From NCBI GenBank assembly GCA_964486455.1, contig CAZAMP010000007.1, positions 42,934 through 106,933 on the forward strand: a stretch of DNA of 64,000 nt, given 5' to 3'. Each line of letters begins with the position of its first letter. The first letter of the stretch is position 1. The stretch is from CAZAMP01 sp964486455 (GTDB taxonomy: Bacteria > Eisenbacteria > RBG-16-71-46 > CAZAMP01). The notes under the pieces were generated by a model. It saw only the letters and a list, made by a program, of their open reading frames with translations. It was not told the origin of the DNA and ran no database searches. The translations under genes and the position numbers were made by a program. Below are positions 51,849-61,500 of the stretch, piece by piece.

Positions 51849-52148
51849 TCAATCGGTGGCGGCGGTTCCGGTCTTGCCGTCGGTCTCGGTTCGCTCTCCG
51901 GGGACCACCAAACCGGCCGCGACCCTCTCGAGCCGCTCCGCGTCGAAATCGCTACCGTATAGGTGTCGCAGGAGCGCTTGCCTCAATTGGGATTCGCTGA
52001 GTGACTGATCTCGCGAGAGCAGCCCGGCAACCGCGAGTGCTCGACCAGTGGAGAACATCCGGCACGCCATCGCAAGACGTTCGGCCGGAGTGAGTGCTCT
52101 CATCATCTCACTAAACCGGGCGTCCGCGTCTCCGGGAGTCTTCTTCAT
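51849..52148 (-). CDS. Small partner protein of nucleotidyltransferase
   Basis: 99 residues from ATG 52148, which overlaps the upstream stop as ATGA; a longer frame to 52433 lies inside that gene. Sequence blocks FSEMMRALTPAERLAMACRM and FSTGRALAVAGLLSRDQS, then LRQALLRHLYGSDFDAERL, form a helical pattern that I associate with small genes paired with nucleotidyltransferases. The pairing, overlap and gene order resemble type IV/VII-like toxin-antitoxin or HEPN/MNT modules, but no toxin motif (such as RX4-6H) is visible. Function unproven. Confidence 0.65.
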   Translation of the reverse strand: MKKTPGDADARFSEMMRALTPAERLAMACRMFSTGRALAVAGLLSRDQSLSESQLRQALLRHLYGSDFDAERLERVAAGLVVPGERTETDGKTGTAATD

Positions 52149-52693
52149 CGACCGGTCGCCTTGTTGAGAAGTTCCGTCACGCCCAAGACGCCCGACCACT
52201 TCCGAACATACTCCCAATCCAAATCCGGTACGGAAGCCATGATGGCGCGGACGTCGCGCATTTGCAGCTCCGAGGACGACGCCTTCGCCCAATCGAGCTT
52301 CGACAGCACAAGATCCTCGGGCGAGACGACGGAGATGCTGGAACCTTGGACGTCTATTTCGCGTCTTCGCGAGAACTCCAGCTCTCGGTATTCGCCGCTC
52401 TTGCGCGCGATGAAATCGGCTTTGATGATCCACTCATCGTGTAGGATGTTGAACATGCCCTCATGTCGCGCCGCTTCCTCGATCATGGCGCGGTCAACGT
52501 AGCCGATATCCTCGAAGAGCCGGGCGATGCGCTCCGCGTCGCTGGGCTTGTACTCGATCACGATGTCGATGTCTCGGGTCATTCGCGGCTCGGCGTACAT
52601 GGCCATCGCGAGCGACCCCGTCAGCATGTACGGGATCTTCGCGCCCGCCAGTCGCGAAGCAATGATCATCAAGAGTTCAAGTTGCTCATTCAT
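52145..52693 (-). CDS. Nucleotidyltransferase-fold protein (AbiEii/MNT-like)
   Basis: 182 residues from ATG 52693; an open extension to GTG 52885 is Arg-rich and not protein-like, though it overlaps the previous stop. Core motifs: KIPYMLTGSLAMAMYAEPRM (GS motif of the polymerase-beta fold), TRDIDIVIEYKPSD (metal-binding Asp pair), DEWIIKADFIARKSGEYREL (third Asp), RREIDVQGSSISVVSPEDLV and SKLDWAKASSSELQMRDVRA. Such proteins act as antitoxins or toxins by adding nucleotides to tRNA or to a partner. The small partner gene downstream is coupled. It lies in the accessory region before the DISARM genes. Confidence 0.8.
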   Translation of the reverse strand: MNEQLELLMIIASRLAGAKIPYMLTGSLAMAMYAEPRMTRDIDIVIEYKPSDAERIARLFEDIGYVDRAMIEEAARHEGMFNILHDEWIIKADFIARKSGEYRELEFSRRREIDVQGSSISVVSPEDLVLSKLDWAKASSSELQMRDVRAIMASVPDLDWEYVRKWSGVLGVTELLNKATGR

Positions 52694-52881
52694 CCGCGTG
52701 TTCTCAACGTCAAGTTCCCCGTATGCAACCTCACAACCTCGCCTCTCGAGAACCGTGAGGCGTAGTAGTCGCCGGGTGAGCATCCGTGTTCGACTTCCCA
52801 TCCGCGGCGCTTCGCCGTCATCATAGCCCGCGCCCGGAAGTAGCGGCAAGGCGACCCGGATCGACGCTATCTCGTGGAAAA

Positions 52882-53418
52882 TCACATTGAAGAATCGCTG
52901 GGTGGATGAGCGCCCGCGAGCCTCATCAAGTAGGCCGCAAACCCGGGGCCAGGGTAGTCCGGGGCGGCGAACATAGGCGTCTCGTTGATCTTGGCGCTGA
53001 TGTTGCCGTCAACGGATCGCCGCGGTCCGCCGACACCTCTCAGATGCACCCCGCTCATGAAACCCATTTCGACCATGGAGCCCACTACGCTCCTGTTGTT
53101 TGTCTTTGCGACCTCGCACTTCAGGTCGGTCGGTAGCAATGCCCGAATCCGATGAGCCAAACCGACGTCTGCGGATACACGCAGAAGATGCTCACGGAAA
53201 AAGCCCGCGGGGTCCGCGAGTTCATTTCGTCGCACATTGGATACGAAAACAGAGTAGAGCGTGATGGCGTGCGTGAAGATGACGCATTTTTTTCGGTTGA
53301 ACCAAAGGAGATCGCCGAACCACGTGCCCGGGAAGACGTCGGGATCCTCCTCAAGGGCGACTGGCTTCACCTTAAGCTCGCGACAGAACTTCACTGTGGC
53401 ACGGAGTACGAGCATCAT
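52882..53418 (-). CDS. Small DUF6933-like protein
   Basis: 178 residues. MLVLRATVKFCRELKV, FGDLLWFNRKKCVIFTHAIT, LYSVFVSNVRRNELADPAGF and NNRSVVGSMVEMGFMSGVHL, then NISAKINETPMF, match a family of small proteins of unknown function (DUF6933 from memory). They often occur beside other small genes in mobile or defence regions. Two adjacent ATGs are possible starts (53418, 53415) and no strong ribosome-binding site is seen. A gene for a 104-residue protein precedes it by 54 bases on the same strand. Confidence 0.65.
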   Translation of the reverse strand: MMLVLRATVKFCRELKVKPVALEEDPDVFPGTWFGDLLWFNRKKCVIFTHAITLYSVFVSNVRRNELADPAGFFREHLLRVSADVGLAHRIRALLPTDLKCEVAKTNNRSVVGSMVEMGFMSGVHLRGVGGPRRSVDGNISAKINETPMFAAPDYPGPGFAAYLMRLAGAHPPSDSSM

Positions 53419-53472
53419 TCAATTCGTCTGAGTTGGTCACGCGATGATCGCGGCGGCGACACAGCGCTATCG

Positions 53473-53787
53473 TCAAACAGTTTGCTCGCCATCGGCCTGG
53501 CGTTCCCGGTGCAGTTTCTCCGATGCAAACGCGGCTCGAGCGTTCGCGTCCAGAGGGCGATTCTCCTCTCGGCACCACGCGATGAGCTCTTCGACGTCGA
53601 CGTCGATGCGCCTCATGGGTGAGCCCTTGCGCGCAAAGTTGAGAAGGGCATCCTTCGCGAATTCCAGCCACTCGTCATAGGTCTCTTCAAGATCTTCCGC
53701 ATCGGCGGAATTCTCTCTGAGTAGCGGCCATTGCTCGCGCCGATACCACGCGACGCCTGACACGAGTCCGGACTCTCGTTCATCCAT
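53473..53787 (-). CDS. Small hypothetical protein
   Basis: 104 residues; ATG 53787 has AAGGA nine bases upstream. The sequence GVAWYRREQWPLLRENSADA, EDLEETYDEWLEFAKDALLN and DVDVEELIAWCREENRPLDA resembles a widespread family of small acidic helical proteins found next to toxin-antitoxin-type genes. No catalytic motif is visible. Gene order suggests it is cotranscribed with the DUF6933-like gene. Confidence 0.65.
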   Translation of the reverse strand: MDERESGLVSGVAWYRREQWPLLRENSADAEDLEETYDEWLEFAKDALLNFARKGSPMRRIDVDVEELIAWCREENRPLDANARAAFASEKLHRERQADGEQTV

Positions 53788-53924
53788 CGTGATCGTCCTT
53801 CCTGTCGATCCGCTCCGCGACGCCGGTGAGATCCAGGGCCAAGACGGCGTGAAACCGGAGGCTTCGGAGTGTGACAGCCGCAGCCTGTGGAACCCAAGAT
53901 CCGCGGTGCGGAATGCTCACGCTG

Positions 53925-54500
53925 TCAGCGCAAGGCCTTCAGCCGCTCATCCGGATCATCGAAATGAACGACGCTCGGGTCGAAGTCGGACGGATCGTAC
54001 GATCCTCCGACCCAGGTCAGAAGGTCGGCGTGTTCATCGTGACTCGGATCGGCGATCGCCTTGAGGAATTCTCCGAAGCCCCAGACCCCGCCGCAATCCT
54101 CCGGCGGACATTTTCGCGCGCCGTCGATGCAACGCGGATACCGGGTGTCAGGCTCCGCCTCGGAGATCTCCTCTAGCAGCACGGTATGCCGCCACGAATC
54201 ACCGAAGTCGTATTCGTAGACCAGCCCGTCGCCCGGCTTCTTGAAGTGCTTGGCCAGCTTACGCGTCCAGCCCGCGAAGACGTCGGCTTCACCGTCCGGA
54301 TCTGGTATGCCGATCTCGATGCGACCCTGCTTCGGATCAACGATCTCGAACGCATGAAGATGTGAGTCCGTCCAGCCCATCGCGTCCTGGATGGCGACAT
54401 GAAGATCCCAAAACGAGTACCCCGCCGGCACTTGAATCCGCCGCCAGATCGACGGGGACGTTTCCTGAATCTCGATTCTGAACTGAAGCACACGACTCAC
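53925..54500 (-). CDS. Plasmid pRiA4b ORF-3 family protein
   Basis: 191 residues from GTG 54500 (AAGGA eight bases upstream); the frame opens 31 codons earlier without protein character. The domain is well kept: FRIEIQETSPSIWRRIQVPA, SFWDLHVAIQDAMGWTDSHL, AFEIVDPK, GLVYEYDFGDSWRHTVLLEE, then RYPRCIDGARKCPPEDCGGV and WGFGEFLKAIADPSH. The family is common on plasmids and in accessory regions and has no firm function. The Cys residues (CIDGARKCPPEDC) may bind a metal. The gene follows a Zn-ribbon protein gene on the same strand by 102 bases. Confidence 0.88.
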   Translation of the reverse strand: MSRVLQFRIEIQETSPSIWRRIQVPAGYSFWDLHVAIQDAMGWTDSHLHAFEIVDPKQGRIEIGIPDPDGEADVFAGWTRKLAKHFKKPGDGLVYEYDFGDSWRHTVLLEEISEAEPDTRYPRCIDGARKCPPEDCGGVWGFGEFLKAIADPSHDEHADLLTWVGGSYDPSDFDPSVVHFDDPDERLKALR

Positions 54501-54602
54501 CGGCCCATCCTTCCCTTCGGCATTGCGCCGCGCCGGGGCGAAACGCGGCTCGTGGTGACTTGTCTCCTTGGTCGGCCTGCTCAGTGCGAGCAATCTGGAC
54601 GA

Positions 54603-55274
54603 TCAAGGCTCGCTATCGTTCCAGGAACCGTCGTCGTAGGATCTCTGCGTCTCCAGGAGCCGCTCGTAGAGGTTGTCGAGGCTACGTCCCTTCTTCTTGC
54701 TGGTCGTATGGTTGGCCTCGGCAGCCACATACCCGATGATGTCTTCCAGGTCATCGAGCGTGTACTCGCCGACGTATCCCTTGCCGGAGGGATGCAGCCT
54801 ATCCATGTATTCAGGATCGAGGATCAGCTCTTCCATGATCCGCTTGTCGCCTGCCGTGAGCTTCACAGATACCCGCTCGTCCGGACGGATTTGCTTCCGC
54901 GACGCCTGTCCTCCGAGGCCCTCGATGATCTTCAATGGTGCCGGTTTCCGGGGAGGGTCGGATGGGCGTCTGTCCCACTGCGTCCCCTGCCACCCTCGGA
55001 TGTAGCCATTGTCACCGCAAATGGGACAGCACCAAGAGATGACGGCTCCGGCTTCCTCCAAGGCGGCTTCAATATCCGCGCCGCATCGTTTTCTCCCGGG
55101 GCTTCGCCGGCAGGGGACATTGGTCCGCTCGACCCCGGCGACGTCTCGACTGGTCATCCAGGCAACGATGGAACCCACATGGAGCACGAGATTGAGCGCC
55201 TGTGTGGGCATGTCGGTATGTAGACAACCCTCTTCGAGAAAGTGCCGTATATCCGTTGCCCATGTGTCGCCCAT
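54603..55274 (-). CDS. Hypothetical protein with a Zn-ribbon-like Cys motif
   Basis: 223 residues from ATG 55274 with AAGGAG seven bases upstream. MGDTWATDIRHFLEEGC and LVLHVGSIVAWMTSRD begin it; CRRSPGRKRC and CCPICGDNGYIRGWQGTQWD form a probable zinc site. The C-terminal part has RIMEELILDPEYMDRLHPSG and GYVGEYTLDDLEDIIGYVAA, which I recognise as a recurring small-protein C-terminal pattern. Function unknown. It precedes the pRiA4b-like gene, a pairing I believe recurs, but that is from memory. Confidence 0.7.
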   Translation of the reverse strand: MGDTWATDIRHFLEEGCLHTDMPTQALNLVLHVGSIVAWMTSRDVAGVERTNVPCRRSPGRKRCGADIEAALEEAGAVISWCCPICGDNGYIRGWQGTQWDRRPSDPPRKPAPLKIIEGLGGQASRKQIRPDERVSVKLTAGDKRIMEELILDPEYMDRLHPSGKGYVGEYTLDDLEDIIGYVAAEANHTTSKKKGRSLDNLYERLLETQRSYDDGSWNDSEP

Positions 55275-55943
55275 CGTCCAACTCCTTCCTGAGAAGATCT
55301 GCCTGGCAAACGACGGCGTCGGTCGTCGGGCCGGCAGCGGTGGCTGTCGCTTAATCGTACGAAAGGCTGGATCGATTTGCACCTGGAGATCTTGTTTCTG
55401 TGCTCAGTTTTCACGCTCATCGGACAGCATTCAAGCCTAAGGCCTCGTCTCCAGCTCCTTGACGAGTGCGGCCTCACTCGAATTCCAGCGCTCTTCCGAG
55501 GATCCAGCAAGCTCGGATCGCGAAGATGAGAACACAATCACCCTGGATACGCGTCTCCTTCTGCCCAGCGCCGGTCCTGACGCCGATCCTGTCAGCCGGC
55601 TCGAACGTCATCATCAAGGGTATCCCTCTCGTCTGACGCAGTATCTTGTCCCCCGTCTTCTCCCTAGGTTTCTCCCTGGTTTCTTGGGTAGTGCCTCCGG
55701 AAGTCCCTTCAGCTCTCCTCCCTTAGCGACCAGAAAGCCTGTCTACGATTTCGCTGTCCAGTTGCGTGACATGTCACTCCATTCATCGATGAGACCGCAA
55801 CCCAACAACACATGCTCGACGGCTCGTCCTCACGGTGCAGGCGGCAGACCCGGTCGCGTTGAGCGGCGCCAGCGGCTTGAAGAAGAGCAGTTCTCAGCTC
55901 GATGCGGCTCGCAATCTCCGGCCGCCTGAGAGCGCCTCCAAAG
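55275..55943. other. Intergenic region, no supported gene
   Basis: About 670 bases between the Zn-ribbon gene and the end of drmC. The composition is slightly less GC-rich than the flanks. Short open frames on both strands show no recognisable domain, signal or ribosome-binding site. A worn-out gene is possible but cannot be identified. I see no terminal inverted repeats. Confidence 0.5.
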
Positions 55944-56726
55944 TCACTCCGCGGGCAGTGGCGCGAGCAGCTCACGGTCGATCAGACCCCGGAAGTGACC
56001 CGATACGGTCGCCGCGAGCGCCCGGTCACGGACGAGGAGACCCAGCTCGATGTTCCGCTCGAGAGCGGCATCCGTCAGATTGGCGGACGTCACGAAGACC
56101 GCTTCGTCATCGGTCACCACCGCCTTGGCGTGGAGCACCCCTGCTGGTCTGTCGGGGTCGAGAGCCCTCGGGTCGTAGAAGACACTTGGGCGCAACGTCC
56201 CCGGCCAGTCGCTTTGCCAGAAGTGGTCCGCGAATCGGCGGACAAGCTCTTCGGCGGCCGTCTTGTCGCCCCACTTGCGTTGAATGTTGAGGAGCAGCGT
56301 CACGCGAAGCGCGGGCACGGCCTCCATCCGGCGGGCCAGAACATCGAACGCCCTGGGGCCGTCGAAGAACACATATGTGCTCGCCCACACGGACCGCTCC
56401 GCCGACCCGAGAAGCTCCTCGTAAACGCGCCGAGTGTCGCGCGCGTGAAGACCTTCGACCTCCGGACCCGACCACACGAGATCCGGCGCCCGGACCCGCG
56501 CGGCAACCTTCTCGACGGCGCGCAGCCACGCGGCCGCGCCCCGCCCGGAGATCCCCAGTCGCTCGAGCTCACCCAGCGCCTCGGGCAGGGCCTCGCTTCC
56601 CGCCGGCAATCCGAGAACCGCTCGCAATGATGCCTCGGAATAGGGTGCGGCCAAAAGTCCCATGTCCAGGGCGCTGGCAAGCCTCTCCCGGAGATGTGAG
56701 GGGAGGTCGAGTAACTCGTCGATCAT
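55944..56726 (-). CDS. drmC: DISARM protein DrmC-like (phospholipase D domain)
   Basis: 260 residues from ATG 56726, overlapping drmB by ATGA; the frame extends upstream only inside drmB. The PLD domain has WASTYVFFDGPRAFDVLARR and then the catalytic HKD motif in GVLHAKAVVTDDEAVFVTSA (His-x-Lys-x4-Asp), followed by NLTDAALERNIELGLLVRD. One HKD motif per chain implies a dimer for nuclease or lipase chemistry. DrmC is the PLD member of the DISARM anti-phage system and is not always essential. It is the third DISARM gene in this operon. Confidence 0.85.
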   Translation of the reverse strand: MIDELLDLPSHLRERLASALDMGLLAAPYSEASLRAVLGLPAGSEALPEALGELERLGISGRGAAAWLRAVEKVAARVRAPDLVWSGPEVEGLHARDTRRVYEELLGSAERSVWASTYVFFDGPRAFDVLARRMEAVPALRVTLLLNIQRKWGDKTAAEELVRRFADHFWQSDWPGTLRPSVFYDPRALDPDRPAGVLHAKAVVTDDEAVFVTSANLTDAALERNIELGLLVRDRALAATVSGHFRGLIDRELLAPLPAE

Positions 56727-58516
56727 GGAACGTCCTCGAAGAACGCCGCGTCTCGCAAACCGAGAACCGGCACGACGAGCGCGCGGTCGAGATAGTCGTT
56801 CCGCATCTCGCAGCACGTTTCGGGAACGAGAGCGCAACCGTGACAGGCGGCACCGTGCAACCAGCGTCCCTCCATGCTCTCCCCCGGCGTGTGCTGGGCG
56901 CAGATCGGATCGTTGGAGCACAGCGCGGCCGCACGGAGTGCCTGCGCCAGATGCTCTTCGAGATGACGCGCCTGCTGGACGAGCCCCCCAAGCGTTCCCT
57001 CCGCGTCCGGACTTCCAGTGTAGAGCAGAACGCCGAAGCGCTCGCCCTCACCGTCCGCATAGACCCGCTCGCGGATCGAGCTGGCGGGATAGCCGCAGCG
57101 CATTGCGAGCGACTGGATCAAGAGGTGCGAAAGCGTGTGCAGAAGAACGTATGGCCCACCGGGAAACGGCCGGCGACTTTTCCGACTCGCACTCCAGGTG
57201 TCATGCCCGGTCGTGAGCCCGTCGAGACGCGCCTGGACCTCGTCACGGCCGAGCCACCGGCTCACAGCTTCTGCCCGGAGCTGCACGAACACGCCCTCGC
57301 CACGGTTTTCCACCGCGGGAAACCACTCGGGCTCGAGCGCGATCTCCGCCCGTTCGACGTCGCTCTCATACTCCCCGTTGATGTCCGGCATCTCAGCTTC
57401 GAGTCGCGTGAAACCGACCAACGCCAACACCTCCCGCAGGCGGTAGAGCTGGACCACCGCCTCGATCCCGTCGAGGCGCTCCGATCGACGCCAGGCGTGA
57501 TCGGGAAGCCGGCGGGCGTGGAAGTCGGGTTCGACCGGAACGTCGTCGCCGAATCCCTCGGGTGCCGCGAGAAGCGCGTCCAGCTCGACTTGCTTCACCG
57601 GCCGTTCTTCGGCGCTCCCCGCTTTGCGATTGCGAATGGTTTGAAGGATCTCGTCGTCACCGAAAGCCGCCAGCCGCTCCGCGATGTGCGGCTTCTTCTT
57701 CAGGACCACCAGCTCCGTTGCGTCGTCGACGATCTGCAGATCGTCCCACAGCTCCGCGACAATCGTATCGACGGCGCTCCCACGGTCCGGGAGCGAAAGA
57801 ACGGTCACAACCTGCGGGAAGTAGGCGTTCGACGCGGTGCGGATGAGAAGGCGGCTCGGTTGATTGCACTCCTCGTTGGTCTGCCTGCCCAGCCAGGGAC
57901 GCGCTCCCCGGCAGGTCCCGAGCAAGTTCATCTCGATCTGCGTTGCCTCGTAGAGGCTCCGCTGCTTCCCGCACTCGCATCGCGCCCATAGCTCCGAAAG
58001 ATCTCCGCTCGTGCCGCGCTCGTCGAGCCAAAGCGGTCGCTTGCACGATCCATCAGGTCCGTGCACGAAACGACGCCAGTCGATGTCGTCTACGTGGCCT
58101 TTGGGACAAGCGCGCACGAACCGGGTCGCCACCACCGCTCGACCCTCGAACCGTCCCCGCTCATCGAGCGCCTTGCGATGCACGAGGCGTCGCGAACGCT
58201 CCCGGTCCCCAGCCCCACCCTCGTCCTGCACGACGAACCACTCCGGGAAGCGCCAGGCGCCGACTCCCCTCGCCGGCTCGCGCGGATCGTTCGGTTCGGG
58301 CGGCGGCGCGTAGAGCCGTGGAGCGGGAACGCTCGTCATGACCGCGAGTTTGCGGGCAAGCCGAGGCTCATCGATCTCTTCGAGGTCGCTCGTCTTCGGC
58401 CAGGTGTCGAGCCCACCCATGATGGCCGAATGCCTGGGGAGATCGATCATCGCACCGGGGCCGTAGGTCGTGATGACCTGCCCTTGTCGAATCTGCCCGT
58501 GCGCCTTCCGGCTCAT
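56723..58516 (-). CDS. drmB: DISARM protein DrmB-like (DUF1998)
   Basis: 597 residues; ATG 58516 overlaps the drmA stop (ATGA). N-terminal IRQGQVITTYGPGAMIDLPR is typical of DrmB. A Cys/His region (ACPKGHVDDIDW, CKRPLWLDERG, ARCECGKQRSL) suggests a zinc-bound module. The DUF1998 domain is seen in GPYVLLHTLSHLLIQSLAMR, then VLLYTGSPDAEGTLGGLVQQ, then CSNDPICAQHTP and AACHGCALVPETCCEMRNDY. DrmA and DrmB form the DISARM core complex that blocks incoming phage DNA. Length is normal for the family. Confidence 0.88.
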   Translation of the reverse strand: MSRKAHGQIRQGQVITTYGPGAMIDLPRHSAIMGGLDTWPKTSDLEEIDEPRLARKLAVMTSVPAPRLYAPPPEPNDPREPARGVGAWRFPEWFVVQDEGGAGDRERSRRLVHRKALDERGRFEGRAVVATRFVRACPKGHVDDIDWRRFVHGPDGSCKRPLWLDERGTSGDLSELWARCECGKQRSLYEATQIEMNLLGTCRGARPWLGRQTNEECNQPSRLLIRTASNAYFPQVVTVLSLPDRGSAVDTIVAELWDDLQIVDDATELVVLKKKPHIAERLAAFGDDEILQTIRNRKAGSAEERPVKQVELDALLAAPEGFGDDVPVEPDFHARRLPDHAWRRSERLDGIEAVVQLYRLREVLALVGFTRLEAEMPDINGEYESDVERAEIALEPEWFPAVENRGEGVFVQLRAEAVSRWLGRDEVQARLDGLTTGHDTWSASRKSRRPFPGGPYVLLHTLSHLLIQSLAMRCGYPASSIRERVYADGEGERFGVLLYTGSPDAEGTLGGLVQQARHLEEHLAQALRAAALCSNDPICAQHTPGESMEGRWLHGAACHGCALVPETCCEMRNDYLDRALVVPVLGLRDAAFFEDVP

Positions 58517-61500
58517 CTTCGATCCTCCACCTGCAATCCGCTCAGATCCCGAAGGAACAGACTCACTTCAGGTTCCACATCGCGAAGCGACCGGTTCGTG
58601 CGGAACTTGCGGTGGTGCTCGGATTCGAACTCCGTGTCGAGCATCTCGCGCAAGAGCGGTCGCGGTTGTCTCAGCTCGTAACGCTGGTATTGCACGGCGA
58701 CCCCGGCTGCGCAGTAGTCCTCGAACACCTTGCGCCAGGAATCGAGCAGGTCCACGACGCGGTTCTGCAGGCTCCGCAGCCGCTCCTCGCGCTCGGCTTC
58801 GTCCGCGAACGGTTGTCGCCGCACGCGCTCGAGAAACGCATCGAGCAACCGACGCTCGAGCATGGCGCGGACCTCCGAGATTCGCTCGACGCCCCGCGCG
58901 GGCGTGAGCGCGGGCTCGACGTGACGCGCGAGCCCCACGAGCGCCCCGGCAAAGCCCCGGTCGAGCGCGCGCGCGGAGAACGGGGTGACACTCCCCACCT
59001 CGACGGAGCGGTAGAACGTCTCGTGGTAGTGGCGGAAGCGCTCGTAGTGGGAACGGTCTCGAGGCTTGTGGATGTTCAGCAGTGTGACGACGAGTCCCGG
59101 TCGCCGATCGTCGCGACCGACCCGGCTCGTGGCCTGGATGTACTCGGCGTGGGTCTTGGGTTGCCCGAACACCACCATGAGCCCAAGGCGCGGAATGTCG
59201 AGACCGACCGAGATCATGTTGGTCGCGATCGCGCAATCCACGCGCTGCCGATCGTGAAACGGAGCCTCCAATCGTCGCCGGGCCTCGGCCACCTTGTCGG
59301 TCGGCACGCGCGAGGTCAGCTCGACAACCTCGGAGAACGTCTTTCGATTCTGGAAGAGACCGGGCGACTCGCCGAGCCGCCGGTGCCGGCCATAGCCTTT
59401 GAGCGTGTTCTGCACCTCCTCCTCGAGAATGCGCCGAGCGCCTCCCAACTCCCGGAGGCTGTTGAAGTATCCGAGGACGGTCATGTACGGATCAGCGGGG
59501 TTCATCTCGATCTTGTGCCCGCCGGCATCGCGGAAGGCGCGTTCGGCGGCCCCCATGAGCGTGAGCCATGTTCTTCGCAGCATGACCTTGGGATTTCGGC
59601 CCTGCGCGGCGACGCCGAGGTAGAGGCGGGCCGGAGCGTCGGAGGCCAGCACCGTCCGGGCGAAGAAAGAGTCTCTTCGACTCGGCCCCGGCGGCGGGAA
59701 CACCTGGGTGAGCGGTCGCGCGAAGAGCGCCTGGATCTGGTCCTGCGCCCGGCGAACCGTCGCCGTGGACGCAACGATCTTGGGGCGCTGCACCCGGCCG
59801 TCGATCTCACGCACGCAGAGCGCCTCGATCGCCGCCTCGTAGAGACCAGTCATCGTGCCGAGCGGACCCGAGATGAGGTGAAGCTCGTCCTGGATGATGA
59901 GGTCGGGCGGTGCGAGCGGCGTGGGAAGGCGCGTGCCCCGTCCCGGCTCGGCGGCGCCGTAGAAACCGGAGCCGTCGTGGCGATCTGCACCACCGAGAAG
60001 CGCGCCACTCGGGCCCACCCACGGAAGGGCCGCGAACTTGTCGACGGTCGCGATGAGAAAGGCCGGGAGCCGGCGGTAGATCGGCTCGTCGACGGCGACG
60101 ATCGGAAGTGGGCGACCCCGGGTGAAGTCGCACTCGAAGTTCGTGCAGACGATGCGAAGCTCTTTCGGCGCGTCGTCGCTCGGCAGCAGCGCGAACGAGT
60201 CCGGCCCGAACCGCGTCCCGCACCAGGGACAGCTCTCGAGCGGGATCGGCGATGGCTTGCCGCGGGGGTCGGCCTTGAACTGCCGCGCCTTCGTGCGGGC
60301 CGTGTCCGACCTCCGATCGCCTTTCCGGCCGAGTTCGTTGGGCGTCGCCGCCTTCCCCACCCATAGCCCGATCTCGAAAGGCCATTCCCCATAGCGCGCG
60401 GGATCGCCCTCGCGCTCGAGTTCGAGCGCGCAGACGAGCCCGGCCGCGCGCCCGAGCTGATCGAGCGTCAGAAGCCGGAGCGTGTAACGCATGATGACGG
60501 TCACGCCGGCCCCGGCGAGTCCGCTTTCGTCCGGATGTCGCAGGCGCCTGAGCACCATGGCGAAGGCCGAGAGCCCCAGGTACGCCTCCGTCTTTCCCCC
60601 GCCCGTGGGAAAGAAGAGAAGATCGACCATCTCGCGGTGGGGGTCGCTCGGATCGGCGAGACCGGAGAGATTGAGAAGCACGAAGGCGACCTGGAAGGCG
60701 CGCCAGCGCGGAGCTTCGTCGGGGAGCCCTTGCGTCTTTCGGCGCTCTCGCATGGCGCGCGCGATCGCCCGGTTCGCCACGCGAAAGGCGTCGAGCGAGT
60801 CCGCGTCGCGGGCGAGCACGGCGATGCCGCCTTCTATGCGTCCCGCCGCGAGAGCGGCGTGACGAAGAAGCTCCTCGGCGGTCTCGCGGCGAGTGCCCTC
60901 GAGCGTGGCGATCTCGTCCCGGCGCGCGTCGATCCAGGATCGATAGTGCACCGCGAGCGGCCGGAGCATCTCGGAGGCCGCCTCCCCATCCACGAGCGCC
61001 CCGAGCGCGTCCATGGAAAGCTCGACGTCCGGGACTTCCACCGTCGCCGTCTTCTCCACCTCTGCCCCGGGGATCCAGGCGGTGCGGAGGACACGGCAGG
61101 CGCCGACGGTGATCTCCCACGCCGCCGAGACGCCGTGGCCGGTCGCGTAGGCCGGCGTATCGGCATAGTGAAGGTCGGCCACCCGCTCGTCCCATTCCGC
61201 CGCGAAGGCGCCGCGAAGATCCGGCCTTGGAACGAAAGGGCGTTCGCTTCGGAGTTCGATCTCGGTCTGGAAGGCAGTGGCGAGGTCGGGGCTCTCCGTG
61301 TCGGGCGGTCGGTGGTTCACGAGAAAGACCGAGACCGACCGCGTGCCCGAAGGTATCCGCCCCTCTAGCGCGGCAGCAGAGAGGGCTCGCTCGACGACAT
61401 GAAGCTGAAGGCCGCCCGAGCCGGGAAGGTCGTGCGCCACCGTGTCTGCCGCTCCCGTGAGCGAGAGCGCGATGGTCTCTTCACGCGGCGTGCGCCGCCA

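Noticed and set aside
52693..52885. N-terminal extension of the nucleotidyltransferase from GTG 52885
   Set aside because: The GTGA overlap with the preceding stop is tempting, but the 64 added residues are Arg-rich and unlike the family, which starts at MNEQLEL.
55459..55975. Possible small genes between the Zn-ribbon gene and drmC
   Set aside because: No domain, no ribosome-binding site, and overlapping frames on both strands; no decayed relative could be recognised.
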